From contig JABMLH010000004.1 in NCBI GenBank assembly GCA_013205085.1, positions 310,001 through 374,000 on the forward strand: a stretch of DNA of 64,000 nt, written 5' to 3'. Made by a program: the position numbers and the translations under genes. Below the pieces are notes generated by a model. That model saw nothing but the letters and a program-made list of their open reading frames with translations, was not told where the DNA came from and searched no databases. This stretch comes from Microbacteriaceae bacterium VKM Ac-2854 (lineage in GTDB: Bacteria; Actinomycetota; Actinomycetes; Actinomycetales; Microbacteriaceae). Positions 7,888 through 15,776 of the stretch are shown here, piece by piece. The first letter of the stretch is position 1. Each line of letters begins with the position of its first letter.

Positions 7888-8709
7888 CTAGCCCGGGATC
7901 TCGGCGCCGCTCATCCCCTGCACGAAGCGCTTCTGCGCGACGAGGAAGAGGATGACGACGGGCGCCGTGACGATGGCGGCGGCCGCGGCGAGGGCCGAGT
8001 AGTCGTAGCCGATCTCGGCCTGCTGGAAGACGGCGAGCGCCAGTGGCGGCGTCGCGATCTCGGGGCTGCGCGCCACCAGCAGCGGCCAGAGGTACTCGTT
8101 CCAGTGCACGAAGACGCTGAACACGCTGAAGGCCGCGATGCCCGGGCCGGCCATCGGGATCACCACGTGCAGCAGGGTGCGGCGGTGCCCGAGCCCGTCG
8201 GTGCGGGCCGCCTCCATCAGCGACTCCGGGATCGACATCATCTGCTGGCGCAGCAGGAAGATGCCGAAGGCGCTGGTGACGAACGGCAGGATCAGCCCGG
8301 CGAGCGTGTCGCCGAGGCCGGCCACGTTGATGCCGATGAAGGTCGGGATCAGCGTCACCTGGCTGGGCACCAGCAGGCAGCCGAGCACCAGCGCCAGCAC
8401 GAGCCCCGAGCCGCGCATCCGCACCTTGGCCAGCACATAGGCGGCCGGGATGCAGGTGAGCAGCTGGGCGGCGAGGATCGAGACGGTCACGATCGCGCCG
8501 TTCAGCACCGCCGTGCCGAGGTTCGCCTTCGTCCAGGCGCGGACGAAATTGCCCAGGTCGATCGAGGAGGGCCAGAGCGAGATGCCGTCGAAGAAGACCT
8601 CGTCGGCCGGCGCGACAGCGGTGCGCAGCATCCAGTAGAAGGGGAAGACCGAGATCAGCACGGCCAGGGTGATCAGCACCCGGCGGAGGGGTCCGAGCGC
8701 GCGGTTCAT
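7888..8709 (-). CDS. ABC importer permease (MalG/UgpE type)
   Basis: This 273-residue protein has six predicted membrane helices and the cytoplasmic EAA loop ESLMEAARTDGLG...PMAGPG, which docks with the ATPase. It is the C-half partner of the CUT1 permease pair. Its ATG overlaps the stop of the other permease by 4 nt (ATGA), so the two subunits are translationally coupled. The next gene in the operon, the binding protein, begins only after a 93-bp gap carrying a G-rich repeat. Confidence 0.9.
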   Translation of the reverse strand: MNRALGPLRRVLITLAVLISVFPFYWMLRTAVAPADEVFFDGISLWPSSIDLGNFVRAWTKANLGTAVLNGAIVTVSILAAQLLTCIPAAYVLAKVRMRGSGLVLALVLGCLLVPSQVTLIPTFIGINVAGLGDTLAGLILPFVTSAFGIFLLRQQMMSIPESLMEAARTDGLGHRRTLLHVVIPMAGPGIAAFSVFSVFVHWNEYLWPLLVARSPEIATPPLALAVFQQAEIGYDYSALAAAAAIVTAPVVILFLVAQKRFVQGMSGAEIPG

Positions 8710-9626
8710 TTCTGGCCTCCCGCGAGCACGCGGCGCTGCAGCACGCCGATCCCGATCAGCACCACGAGCAGCAGCAGCGACAGTGCGGAGGCGGCGCCGA
8801 GATCGAAGTACGAGAAGCCGAGCTTCCAGATCATGGTGAGGATGGTCTCGGAGGAGCCCTGCGGACCGCCCTGGGTCATCACGTTGATCGTGTCGAAGGC
8901 CTGCACCGAGCCGAGGATGGTGATCACCGCGGCGAATACCACCGTCGGCTTCATGATCGGCAGGGTGATCCGGCGCAGCTTGGTCCAGCCGCGGATCCCC
9001 TCCGACTTCGTCGCCTCGTGGATGGTGCCGGGCACGGTGGCCAGCCCCGCGAAGAAGATCATCATCGCGAAGGAGGCGCCGCGCCAGACGCCCACGAGCG
9101 CCACGGTCACGAGCGAGGTCGAGGTGTCGCCGAGCCAGTTCACCGCGCCGATGCCGACCAGCCCGAGCAGCTGATTCACGAATCCGCCCTGGAAGGCGAA
9201 CACCCAGCGGAACACCACGGCCATCGCCACCAGGTTCGCCGTCATCGGCAGGAACAGCAGGGTGCGCACGAGCGCCTTGCCCTTCGTGACGCTGTCGGCC
9301 AGCAGCGCGAGGGCCAGGCCGATCGCGAGGCTCGGCACGATGGTGATCACCGAGTAGAGCAGCGTGTTGCCGATCGACTGCAGCACCGCCGGATCCGTCA
9401 GGATCCGCTCGAAGTTGGCCAGGCCCACGAACTGCCAGGCGCCGCCGGCGAGCGGCACCGTGAAGAAGCTCGCCACCAGCGAGAGCAGTGCCGGCACCAC
9501 GATGAACAGGGTGATGCCGAGCACGGCGGGCGTGAGGAACAGGATCGGCGCGAGGCGCGAGCGGCCGCGCGGGGCGGCCGGTGCCGGTTCGGTGCTCTCG
9601 ACGACGCGGTCCAGAACCGCGGTCAC
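8706..9626 (-). CDS. ABC importer permease (MalF/UgpA type)
   Basis: This 306-residue protein has six predicted membrane helices. The EAA loop reads IHEATKSEGIRGWTKLRRITLPIMKP. The first position of the motif is preserved, but the usual A-A-D-G is A-T-K-S-E-G, a somewhat divergent loop. The first 30 residues are cytoplasmic and Pro/Arg-rich. It pairs with the permease at 7888-8709. It overlaps the upstream metallophosphoesterase gene by 4 nt, which ties the hydrolase into the transporter operon at the translational level. Confidence 0.9.
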   Translation of the reverse strand: MTAVLDRVVESTEPAPAAPRGRSRLAPILFLTPAVLGITLFIVVPALLSLVASFFTVPLAGGAWQFVGLANFERILTDPAVLQSIGNTLLYSVITIVPSLAIGLALALLADSVTKGKALVRTLLFLPMTANLVAMAVVFRWVFAFQGGFVNQLLGLVGIGAVNWLGDTSTSLVTVALVGVWRGASFAMMIFFAGLATVPGTIHEATKSEGIRGWTKLRRITLPIMKPTVVFAAVITILGSVQAFDTINVMTQGGPQGSSETILTMIWKLGFSYFDLGAASALSLLLLVVLIGIGVLQRRVLAGGQK

Positions 9627-11779
9627 GACGCCGACTCCCGCGCGAGCATCCGCGCCGCCGCGACCGTGCGGTCGAGGGCGAGCACGCCGCCGTCGACTCC
9701 GACCGCGATCAGGGCCGAGCCCGCATCCGTGAGGCTGGAGGCGAAGGGCACGCCGAAGGCGCTCTCGCCCCGCAGCACGCCGTCGAGGCCGATGCGGCGG
9801 ATCACGCCGTCCAGGCCCGGCAGCAGCAGCTCGCCGTCGACGAGGGTGGGCGCCGCCAGCACGGGGTGCGGCGTCTTGGTGTACGAGGACATCGGGAACG
9901 GAGCGTCGCCGTCGATCTCGAGGTTCCAGATCGTCGCCCCGCTGTCGCGATCGAGCATCCGGATGCCCTGGCCGGCCGCGGTCGCGACGATGCCGCGCTC
10001 GGTCACCAACGGGGTCGAGGGGCTGAAGCCGCCGGGGTGCTCGGCCACCCAGCGCACGGCGCCGGTCGCCCGATCGACCCGGGTGGTGCCGCCGAAGGCC
10101 GGCAGGTACGCGGCGTCGGAGGCCTCGTCGTAGGCCGCGGTTCCCATGATCAGCAGCCGCTTGAAGCTCTTGAACGCCTGGGTCATGTCGGGCGCCTCAG
10201 CCGCCCAGACCGTCTCGCCCGTGCGCGCATCCAGGCCGACCGGGTGCTGCGGCGTGGGCCAGAAACCCATCACCAGCAGCTCGCCGACGATCAGCGGGGC
10301 GGAGTGGTTGACCAGGTTGTGGTGCGGCGAGAGGTCGGTGCGGCGCCAGATCACGGCGCCGGTGGCGGCGTCGAGGCAGCGCAGATCCGACTGGTCGCCC
10401 ACGAAGACGCGGCCGCCGCTCAGCGCGAGCCCGCCCCAGGCGAAGCGGCGCAGCGGATCGCTCGAGGGCGTGCGCCAGACCAGCTCGCCGGTCTCGCGGT
10501 GGTAGGCGGTGACGTCGCCGCTCACCTCGGCCGCGATCACGAGCTCGCCGCTGGAGAGCGGCGTGGTCTTCACGGCGGAGGAGGTGTGCGCCTGCCAGAC
10601 CGGCTCGCCGCTGGCGAGGTCGAACGCCTCGACCGTGCCCGCCGCGCGGTCCTCGATCTGCGAACCGGCGAAGACGAGGGTGCCGTCGACGCCGGCCGAC
10701 TGGCGGTGCGCGGCACCGGCCAGACCCGAGCGCCAGAGCACCTCATCCTGATCCGCGGGCGTCTCGGACGCCGCGAAGGTGGCGGTGCGGACGGCCGGAT
10801 CGCCGACGGCCGTGAGGGTGCGGGTCTCGAGCGAGATCGCCTCGCCGTCCCAAGTGACGACCCGGTAGGCGGGCGGGCTGTAGTCGAGGCTGGCGAAGAA
10901 GGTGGTCGGCGAGTTCACGTGCATCGTGCCATCGACCTCGACCACTCGCGAGGTGTGCCAATGGCCGGAGAAGGAGGCGATCGGCTGCCACGGCAGCTGC
11001 GCGACGAGCGACTGGCCGGGCTGGTCGTGGAAGAGCAGGATCCACGGTGCGCCCGGGGTGAGCTGGGCGAGGTCGTTCGCGACCCAGGCGTTCTGCTGCT
11101 CGTGGTCGAGGCCCAGCTCGTGGCTGTGCCAGTCCATCGCGACCACGTGCAGCCCGGCCACGTCGAAGCTGTACCAGCGCGGGCCGACGAAGTGCTCGTA
11201 GTTCTCGACCGTGCCGGCGTTGGTGAGGTAGTTGTTGCGGCTGACGACCGAGTCGTGGCCGCCGTTCATGTGGTCGTGATTGCCCGGGATCAGGTGCACC
11301 GGCACCGGGCTCTTCGCCATCACCTCGAGGTAGGCGCGGTACTGGGCGGGCAGGCCGTGATCGACCAGGTCGCCCGTGATCATGATGCTCTGCGCATCCG
11401 GGGCGTGCCGGTCCAGCTCCGCCAGGAAGGCGTCGATCTGGGCGGGCAGGCTGCCCTCGCGGTAGAGCAGGAAGTTGTCGCGGTGCGCATCCGCCGCCGC
11501 ATCCACTCCCTCCGGCACGGTCATGTGCGTGTCGGTGAGGTGCACGAAGCGGTAGGGCAGCGGCTGGGCGGTGGCGATGAGAGTGAAGTCGGCGCGCTCG
11601 GCGGTGCGCTGCCACCAGGGTTCGGCGGTGAAGCCGGTCGGGCGGGTGATCACCACGAAGTCGCCGGTGTCCGGCAGCTCGTAGCGACCGTCGGCGTCGC
11701 TCCGGGCGACGTCGACTCCGTTCGTGACCACGACGCCGGCGCGCGGGCCGCCGGTCTCGTCGGTGATGTATCCGTGCAT
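9623..11779 (-). CDS. Metallophosphoesterase fused to a PQQ-like beta-propeller
   Basis: This 718-residue protein has three parts. Residues 1-70 form a carboxypeptidase-regulatory-like beta sandwich (DADGRYELPD). Residues about 75-330 are a calcineurin-like phosphoesterase with metal motifs D83-x-H85, GDLVDH, GNHDH and GHWH. Residues about 350-718 are repeated blades with motifs such as LDARTGETVW and LDRDSGATIW, a PQQ-type eight-bladed propeller. No signal peptide or membrane helix is seen, so it should act in the cytoplasm. It probably hydrolyses a phosphomono- or phosphodiester, with the propeller as a recognition platform (inference). An AAGGA site precedes the ATG. It is the first structural gene of the importer operon and overlaps the permease gene. 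Confidence 0.85.
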   Translation of the reverse strand: MHGYITDETGGPRAGVVVTNGVDVARSDADGRYELPDTGDFVVITRPTGFTAEPWWQRTAERADFTLIATAQPLPYRFVHLTDTHMTVPEGVDAAADAHRDNFLLYREGSLPAQIDAFLAELDRHAPDAQSIMITGDLVDHGLPAQYRAYLEVMAKSPVPVHLIPGNHDHMNGGHDSVVSRNNYLTNAGTVENYEHFVGPRWYSFDVAGLHVVAMDWHSHELGLDHEQQNAWVANDLAQLTPGAPWILLFHDQPGQSLVAQLPWQPIASFSGHWHTSRVVEVDGTMHVNSPTTFFASLDYSPPAYRVVTWDGEAISLETRTLTAVGDPAVRTATFAASETPADQDEVLWRSGLAGAAHRQSAGVDGTLVFAGSQIEDRAAGTVEAFDLASGEPVWQAHTSSAVKTTPLSSGELVIAAEVSGDVTAYHRETGELVWRTPSSDPLRRFAWGGLALSGGRVFVGDQSDLRCLDAATGAVIWRRTDLSPHHNLVNHSAPLIVGELLVMGFWPTPQHPVGLDARTGETVWAAEAPDMTQAFKSFKRLLIMGTAAYDEASDAAYLPAFGGTTRVDRATGAVRWVAEHPGGFSPSTPLVTERGIVATAAGQGIRMLDRDSGATIWNLEIDGDAPFPMSSYTKTPHPVLAAPTLVDGELLLPGLDGVIRRIGLDGVLRGESAFGVPFASSLTDAGSALIAVGVDGGVLALDRTVAAARMLARESAS

Positions 11780-11881
11780 GGAGGAGTCCTTTTCGGGAGG
11801 TTTTCGGGGGTTCTCGGGCGGTATCGGCGCGGTTTTGGGCGCACTGATGGCAGCCGCGGGGCGCGGCGGGAGGAGGGGGCG

Positions 11882-12739
11882 TCAGATCCGGTGCTCGATG
11901 AGCACGTCGGCGGTGAGGTTCTGGTAGTCGGCGCTGTCGGGACTGCGCAGAGTGAGCAGCACGAACAGGGCGTCGAAGAGGGCGAGGTGCACGATGCGGG
12001 ACGCCATCGCCTCCACGCGGTAGGCGACTTCGGGGCTGCCGGCGATCACGGCGTGGTCGACGGTGTCGAGCAGGGGCGAGCGGGCGAAACTGGTCAGGGC
12101 GACGACCGTGGCGCCGGCCGCGCGTGCCGCTTTGGCCGTGGCGATGGTCTCGAAGGTGGAGCCGGTGTGACTGATGGCGAAGAAGACGTCGTCGGGGCCG
12201 AGCATCCGCGCGCCGACGTGCTGGGCGTGCACGTCCGGGTTGAAGGTGGCGTCGATCCCGATGGTGGTCAAGCGGTAGGCCGCATCGGAGGCCAGAGGGG
12301 CTGAGGTGCCGACCGCGCCGAACTGCACGCGGCGGGCGGAGAGGATGACGTCGGCGATACGGGCGACGGCGGCGGAGTCGATCGACGCCGCCGCCTGCTC
12401 GAGGGCCGAGATCGTGCCGCCGAGAACCTTGCGCACCACGTCGCGATCCTCGTCGTCGGGGAGGATCGCGCCGAGAACGCGCTGGTCGGTGGGGATGGTC
12501 TCGCGGGCGAGGGTGATCTTGAGGTCTTGGAAGCCGCGCAGCCCGACGCTGGTGCACAGTCGTACGACAGTGGCGGGCGAGGCGTCGGCGAGCGCGGCGA
12601 GTTCGGTGACGGACTGGTGGATGACGGCCAGCGGATCGCGCAGCACCTCATCCGCCACGCGGCGTTCCGCGGGGGTGAGGTTCGGCAGCGTCGAGCGGAT
12701 GTGCTCCGCGATGCCGGTAACGCGCTCGGTGTTCGTCAT
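11882..12739 (-). CDS. RpiR/MurR-family transcriptional regulator
   Basis: This 285-residue protein has an N-terminal helix-turn-helix of the RpiR type (about 1-77, with LTPAERRVADEVL and SPATVVRLCTSVG). A SIS phosphosugar-binding domain follows (about 120-250, with GAVGTSAPLASDAAYR and ISHTGSTFETI). RpiR proteins usually sense phosphorylated sugars and control adjacent catabolic genes. It lies just upstream of, and co-directional with, the phosphoesterase-importer cluster (102-bp gap), and its ligand class fits that cluster. The start MTNTERV at 12739 sits 7 nt after a TAGCCT -10 box, which favours it over longer alternatives. Confidence 0.9.
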   Translation of the reverse strand: MTNTERVTGIAEHIRSTLPNLTPAERRVADEVLRDPLAVIHQSVTELAALADASPATVVRLCTSVGLRGFQDLKITLARETIPTDQRVLGAILPDDEDRDVVRKVLGGTISALEQAAASIDSAAVARIADVILSARRVQFGAVGTSAPLASDAAYRLTTIGIDATFNPDVHAQHVGARMLGPDDVFFAISHTGSTFETIATAKAARAAGATVVALTSFARSPLLDTVDHAVIAGSPEVAYRVEAMASRIVHLALFDALFVLLTLRSPDSADYQNLTADVLIEHRI

Positions 12740-12746
12740 GGTTGCG

Positions 12747-12752
12747 AGGCTA
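12747..12752 (-). promoter_or_regulatory. -10 box of leaderless rpiR-type gene
   Basis: TAGCCT lies 7 nt before the ATG at 12739, which would give a leaderless mRNA. Confidence 0.5.
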
Positions 12753-12851
12753 ACCGCGCCACGTGTCCCGTCTCGGTGCCGAAGGTTAACGCTGACCAAA
12801 GTTTTCACACTCCTCGCTTTTCTGAAACGCCTGTTCACCCCTTCCGCTTCC

Positions 12852-12899
12852 TGGCGAAAAGTTGCAGGTCTACGCGAGTTGACCTGCAACTTTTCGCCA
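12852..12899. repeat. Family-A inverted repeat, copy 4 (GCAGGT subtype, in a divergent promoter region)
   Basis: TGGCGAAAAGTTGCAGGTC and its complement flank the core TACGCGAGTT. Unlike most copies it lies between two divergent starts, only 21 bp upstream of the DinB-like gene, so here it cannot end a transcript of either neighbour. Confidence 0.75.
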
Positions 12900-12920
12900 C
12901 GAGAGGAGGAGGGTGGGGGG

Positions 12921-13490
12921 ATGGATGAGAAGGAGACGCTGCGGACGTACCTGCAGGAGGGGCGCGACGCGTTGCTGGCGAAGCTGGAGGGCGCGTCCGA
13001 GTACGACGTGCGGCGGCCGCTGGTGCCGACCGGCACCAACCTGCTCGGCATCGTGAAGCACGTGGCGAGCACGGAGGCGGGTTACCTCGGCGCGGTGTTC
13101 GGTCGGCCGTTCCCGGATCCGCTGCCGTGGATCGAGGAGGACGCGGAGGACAACGCCGACATGTGGGCCACCGCCGAGCAGTCGCGGGATTGGGTGATCG
13201 ACCTCTACCGGCGGGTCTGGGCGCACTCCGACGCGACCGTCGCGGCGCTGCCGCTCGATGCCCCGGGGGTCGTGCCGTGGTGGACCACGCGCGACGTGAC
13301 GCTGCACCGCATCATGGTGCACATGATCGCGGAGACGCACCGGCATGCCGGCCACGCCGACATCGTCCGCGAACTCATCGACGGCCAGGCCGGCCTGCGC
13401 TCCGTCGGCGACAACCTGCCGTCGGGCGACGCCGCCTGGTGGGCCGCCTACGTGGCCCGCCTGGAGGCGGTCGCCCGGGCCTCGCTCTGA
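12921..13490 (+). CDS. DinB-family (DUF664-like) protein
   Basis: This 189-residue all-helical protein has histidines placed as in DinB/YfiT metalloproteins: KHVAS near residue 50, TLHRIMVHMIAETHRHAGH at about 130-150, and a C-terminal WWAAYVARLE. Family members bind a divalent metal through three His; in actinobacteria several are thiol (mycothiol or bacillithiol) transferases. That role is possible here but unproven. The start follows a G-rich run with GGAGG. It is flanked on both sides by family-A inverted repeats and is likely monocistronic. Confidence 0.8.
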   Translation: MDEKETLRTYLQEGRDALLAKLEGASEYDVRRPLVPTGTNLLGIVKHVASTEAGYLGAVFGRPFPDPLPWIEEDAEDNADMWATAEQSRDWVIDLYRRVWAHSDATVAALPLDAPGVVPWWTTRDVTLHRIMVHMIAETHRHAGHADIVRELIDGQAGLRSVGDNLPSGDAAWWAAYVARLEAVARASL

Positions 13491-13495
13491 TCCTT

Positions 13496-13544
13496 TGGCG
13501 AAAAGTTGCAGCCCTCGCCGGCCCAGGGCTGCAACTTTTCGTCA
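13496..13544. terminator. Family-A inverted repeat, copy 5
   Basis: It sits between the convergent DinB-like and ykoC-like genes, 5 bp after one stop and 7 bp from the other, an ideal place for a bidirectional terminator. The arms are GCGAAAAGTTGCAGCCC and its complement, with one mismatch in the outer TGGCG/CGTCA. Confidence 0.75.
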
Positions 13545-13551
13545 ATGGCGG

Positions 13552-14193
13552 TCAGCGCCGCCAGACCGTGCGCGGCTCGAGGCCGAGGCCCCGCGCCTCG
13601 AGGGACTGCGACACCCGGCTGGAACGGCGGATGCACGACACCAGCAGCGCGAACGCGGCCCGGGAGAAGGATGCGCGTCGTGGCCGGCCGCGGCGGTCCA
13701 GCGGTGCGCGCACCGACTGGGCCGCGCGGATCGTGGCCCACTCCGCCGGCAGCTGCTGCAGCATCCGCTGGCCCGCGAGGATCGCGAAGGTGACCCGGGC
13801 CGGCAGGCGCAGGTCGAGGTGCAGGCTCAGCATCAGCCGCACCGGATCGACGGCGTGCAGGAACGCGACCGAGAGCGTGCCGAGAGTGAGGGTGCGCAGC
13901 GCGAGCGCAGCGCCGACCGCGAGACCGGTGTCGGTGATGCGGAAGACCCCCGCCGACCAGAGCTCGACGCCCGGCCGACTCATCGCGTTGACCAGCAGGA
14001 TGCCCAGCGCGAAACCCGCGAAGGCGAGCTGCGCACGGGCGAGGCTGCGCATCCGTACGCCCGCGGCGAGCGCCGCGAAGAGCAACGCCGCCAGGTAGAT
14101 CACCGCCGCCGCGAGCGGATCGAAGACGAACATCAGCGCGGCCGAGACGGCGAACAGGCCGATCAGCACGGCGGAAGGGTTCCAGCGGCTCAT
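13552..14193 (-). CDS. ykoC: ECF transporter membrane subunit T (YkoC-like)
   Basis: This 213-residue protein has an N-terminal cluster of four to five hydrophobic helices. A cytoplasmic segment follows with two coupling-type motifs, ARPs in the form ...RAPLDRRGRPRRASF and SQSLEARGLG. The latter matches the A-R-G signature by which EcfT subunits contact the ATPases. It would scaffold the energy-coupling module of the thiamin-related transporter. The ATG overlaps the stop of the ATPase gene by 4 nt. It is the last gene of the ykoFEDC order known from Bacillus subtilis, which supports the assignment. Confidence 0.88.
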   Translation of the reverse strand: MSRWNPSAVLIGLFAVSAALMFVFDPLAAAVIYLAALLFAALAAGVRMRSLARAQLAFAGFALGILLVNAMSRPGVELWSAGVFRITDTGLAVGAALALRTLTLGTLSVAFLHAVDPVRLMLSLHLDLRLPARVTFAILAGQRMLQQLPAEWATIRAAQSVRAPLDRRGRPRRASFSRAAFALLVSCIRRSSRVSQSLEARGLGLEPRTVWRR

Positions 14194-15776
14194 CCGAAAT
14201 ACTCCGCCGTCGGGCCGTCGAAGGCGATCCGGCCGTCCGCGACGGCGATCACGCGGGTGGCGTAGGCCTCGACGAGGGCGAGGTCGTGGCTGGAGAAGAG
14301 CACGGCCGTGCGCGAGGACTGGCCCAACGAAACCGCACCCCTCCCTGCCCCGCATGATTCCGCGGATTTCGGGTCGCCGACCGGGGGTGGCTCAGCGTTG
14401 GACCAGTCCTGGCGTACATCGAGCAGCGCCTCCATCGTCGCGAGCGCGTGGCGACGGTCCAGGCCGAACGTCGGTTCGTCCGCCAGCAGCGTCGGGCGGC
14501 GATGCACCAGCATCGCGGCGAGGCTCAGCCGGCGCTTCTCGCCGCCCGAGAGCCGGTGCGGCGAGCGGTCGGCGAGGTGCGCGAGGCGGTGCCGGTGCAG
14601 TGCCACGTCGACGAGCGGGCTGTCGCGCGGCAGGCCGTAGCCGATCTCCTCCCGCACGGTGTTCGCCACGAACTGGTGCGCCGGGTCCTGGAACACCATC
14701 CCCGGCCGCGCGCCGGTGACGGATCCGGCCAGCGGCGGGATCAGGCCAGCGAGCGTGCGCAGCAGGGTCGACTTGCCGGAGCCGTTGCCACCGAGCAGCG
14801 CGACCAGCTCGCCCGGGTACAGGGCGAGGTCGATCCCGTGAAGGGTCGGCTCGGGGCGCGGCGCCCGGCGCCCGCGCGGCGGCGCGGGGTGCACGCTGAG
14901 CCCGCGGGCCACCAGGGCCGCCTTCCCCTCCGGAAATGCAGGGTGCGCGCGAGAAGGAGCGCTCCCATCCGCATGATCCGCCCTCATTTCCGTCCTGGCC
15001 CTGTATTTCCGGATGGGGAAGGACGACGTCCGCCCCGCACGGGACGCCGCCACCGGCAGCCAGCACCCCGCCTCCTCCAGCGCCGTGCGGTGCGTCCGCA
15101 GCACCTGATCCGTCGGCCCGTTCGCCAGCACGGCGCCGTCCAGCACCGCGATCGTGCGGTCGGGCAGCGTGCCGAGCGCGTCCAGCCGGTGTTCGACCAG
15201 CACCACGGCGACGGAGGCGGGCAGCGCCTCGAGCGCGGACCGCACGGCCGCCACCCCCGCCCCGTCCAGCATCGCGGTCGGCTCGTCCAGCACCAGCAGC
15301 GCCGGCCGCGGGGCGAGCGCCGCCGCCAGCGCGACCCGCTGCGCCTCGCCGCCGCTGAGCGCATCCGTCGAGCGGTACCGCAGCGCGAGGCAGCCCGCCG
15401 CGGCGAGCGCCTCGTCGATCCGCGCGTCGATCTCGGCCGGATCGACGCCGTGGTTCTCCAGCACCAGCGCCACGTCCTGCTCCACCGTCGGCAGCACCAC
15501 CGCGGCCGACGGGTCCTGCGCGACGACGCCGAGCGTCCGCGCGCGTTGCACCACGGGCGCATCGGCCACGCCGCCCACGACGACGCTGCCGCTCAGCTCG
15601 GCGTGCACCGAGAACGGCACCACCCCGGTCAGCGCGTTCAGCAGGGTCGACTTGCCCGAACCGGAGGGGCCGATCACCAGGATCCGCTCCCCTGGCTCGA
15701 TCGCGAACGACACCTCGCGCAGCGTCACCCGCGCACCGAAGCGCACGCTGACGCCGCGCAATTCGGCGACACTCAT
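14190..15776 (-). CDS. ykoD: ECF transporter double ATPase (YkoD-like) with two in-frame repeat insertions
   Basis: This 528-residue protein holds two ABC ATPase domains. Domain 1 has Walker A GPSGSGKST (about 36), LSGGEAQR and VLDEPTAMLD. Domain 2 has GGNGSGKST (about 320), LSGGEKRR and LADEPTFGLD. It powers the YkoE/YkoC thiamin-precursor importer. Two oddities are visible. Residues about 254-282, the linker, are encoded by a family-D repeat element. Residues about 455-487, between the D-loop and the H-loop SSHD of domain 2, are encoded by a separate 96-bp hairpin. Both keep the frame open. All catalytic motifs remain, so the protein may be functional, but the second insertion sits inside a normally compact nucleotide-binding core. 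The start MSVAELR overlaps ykoE by 4 nt. Confidence 0.88.
   Translation of the reverse strand: MSVAELRGVSVRFGARVTLREVSFAIEPGERILVIGPSGSGKSTLLNALTGVVPFSVHAELSGSVVVGGVADAPVVQRARTLGVVAQDPSAAVVLPTVEQDVALVLENHGVDPAEIDARIDEALAAAGCLALRYRSTDALSGGEAQRVALAAALAPRPALLVLDEPTAMLDGAGVAAVRSALEALPASVAVVLVEHRLDALGTLPDRTIAVLDGAVLANGPTDQVLRTHRTALEEAGCWLPVAASRAGRTSSFPIRKYRARTEMRADHADGSAPSRAHPAFPEGKAALVARGLSVHPAPPRGRRAPRPEPTLHGIDLALYPGELVALLGGNGSGKSTLLRTLAGLIPPLAGSVTGARPGMVFQDPAHQFVANTVREEIGYGLPRDSPLVDVALHRHRLAHLADRSPHRLSGGEKRRLSLAAMLVHRRPTLLADEPTFGLDRRHALATMEALLDVRQDWSNAEPPPVGDPKSAESCGAGRGAVSLGQSSRTAVLFSSHDLALVEAYATRVIAVADGRIAFDGPTAEYFG
14316..14411. repeat. Hairpin element inserted in frame in ykoD domain 2
   Basis: AGGACTGGCCCAACG on the left pairs with CGTTGGACCAGTCCT on the right, with a further partly paired stem inside. 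Its centre carries the 16-bp word CCGCGGAATCATGCGG (minus strand), shared with the hairpin at 48926-49043. The encoded peptide is Pro/Gly/Ser-rich and unlike ABC ATPase sequence. Confidence 0.8.
14930..15013 (+). repeat. Family-D repeat inside the ykoD linker
   Basis: GGAAATGCAGGGT is followed after 49 bp by CCCTCATTTCC, and that by CCCTGTATTTCC with ends 19 bp apart. This is the same layout as at 25339-25441 and 36236-36372. It encodes the peptide joining the two ATPase domains. Confidence 0.85.

Noticed and set aside
9581-12304. 907-codon plus-strand frame opposite the phosphoesterase and regulator genes
   Set aside because: Composition is Arg/Gly/Glu-rich with no recognisable domains; it is the complement of two clear genes.
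4788-12739. Naming the importer as glycerol-3-phosphate (Ugp) or aminoethylphosphonate specific
   Set aside because: Neighbour genes suggest a phosphorylated ligand, but nothing in the binding protein identifies it.
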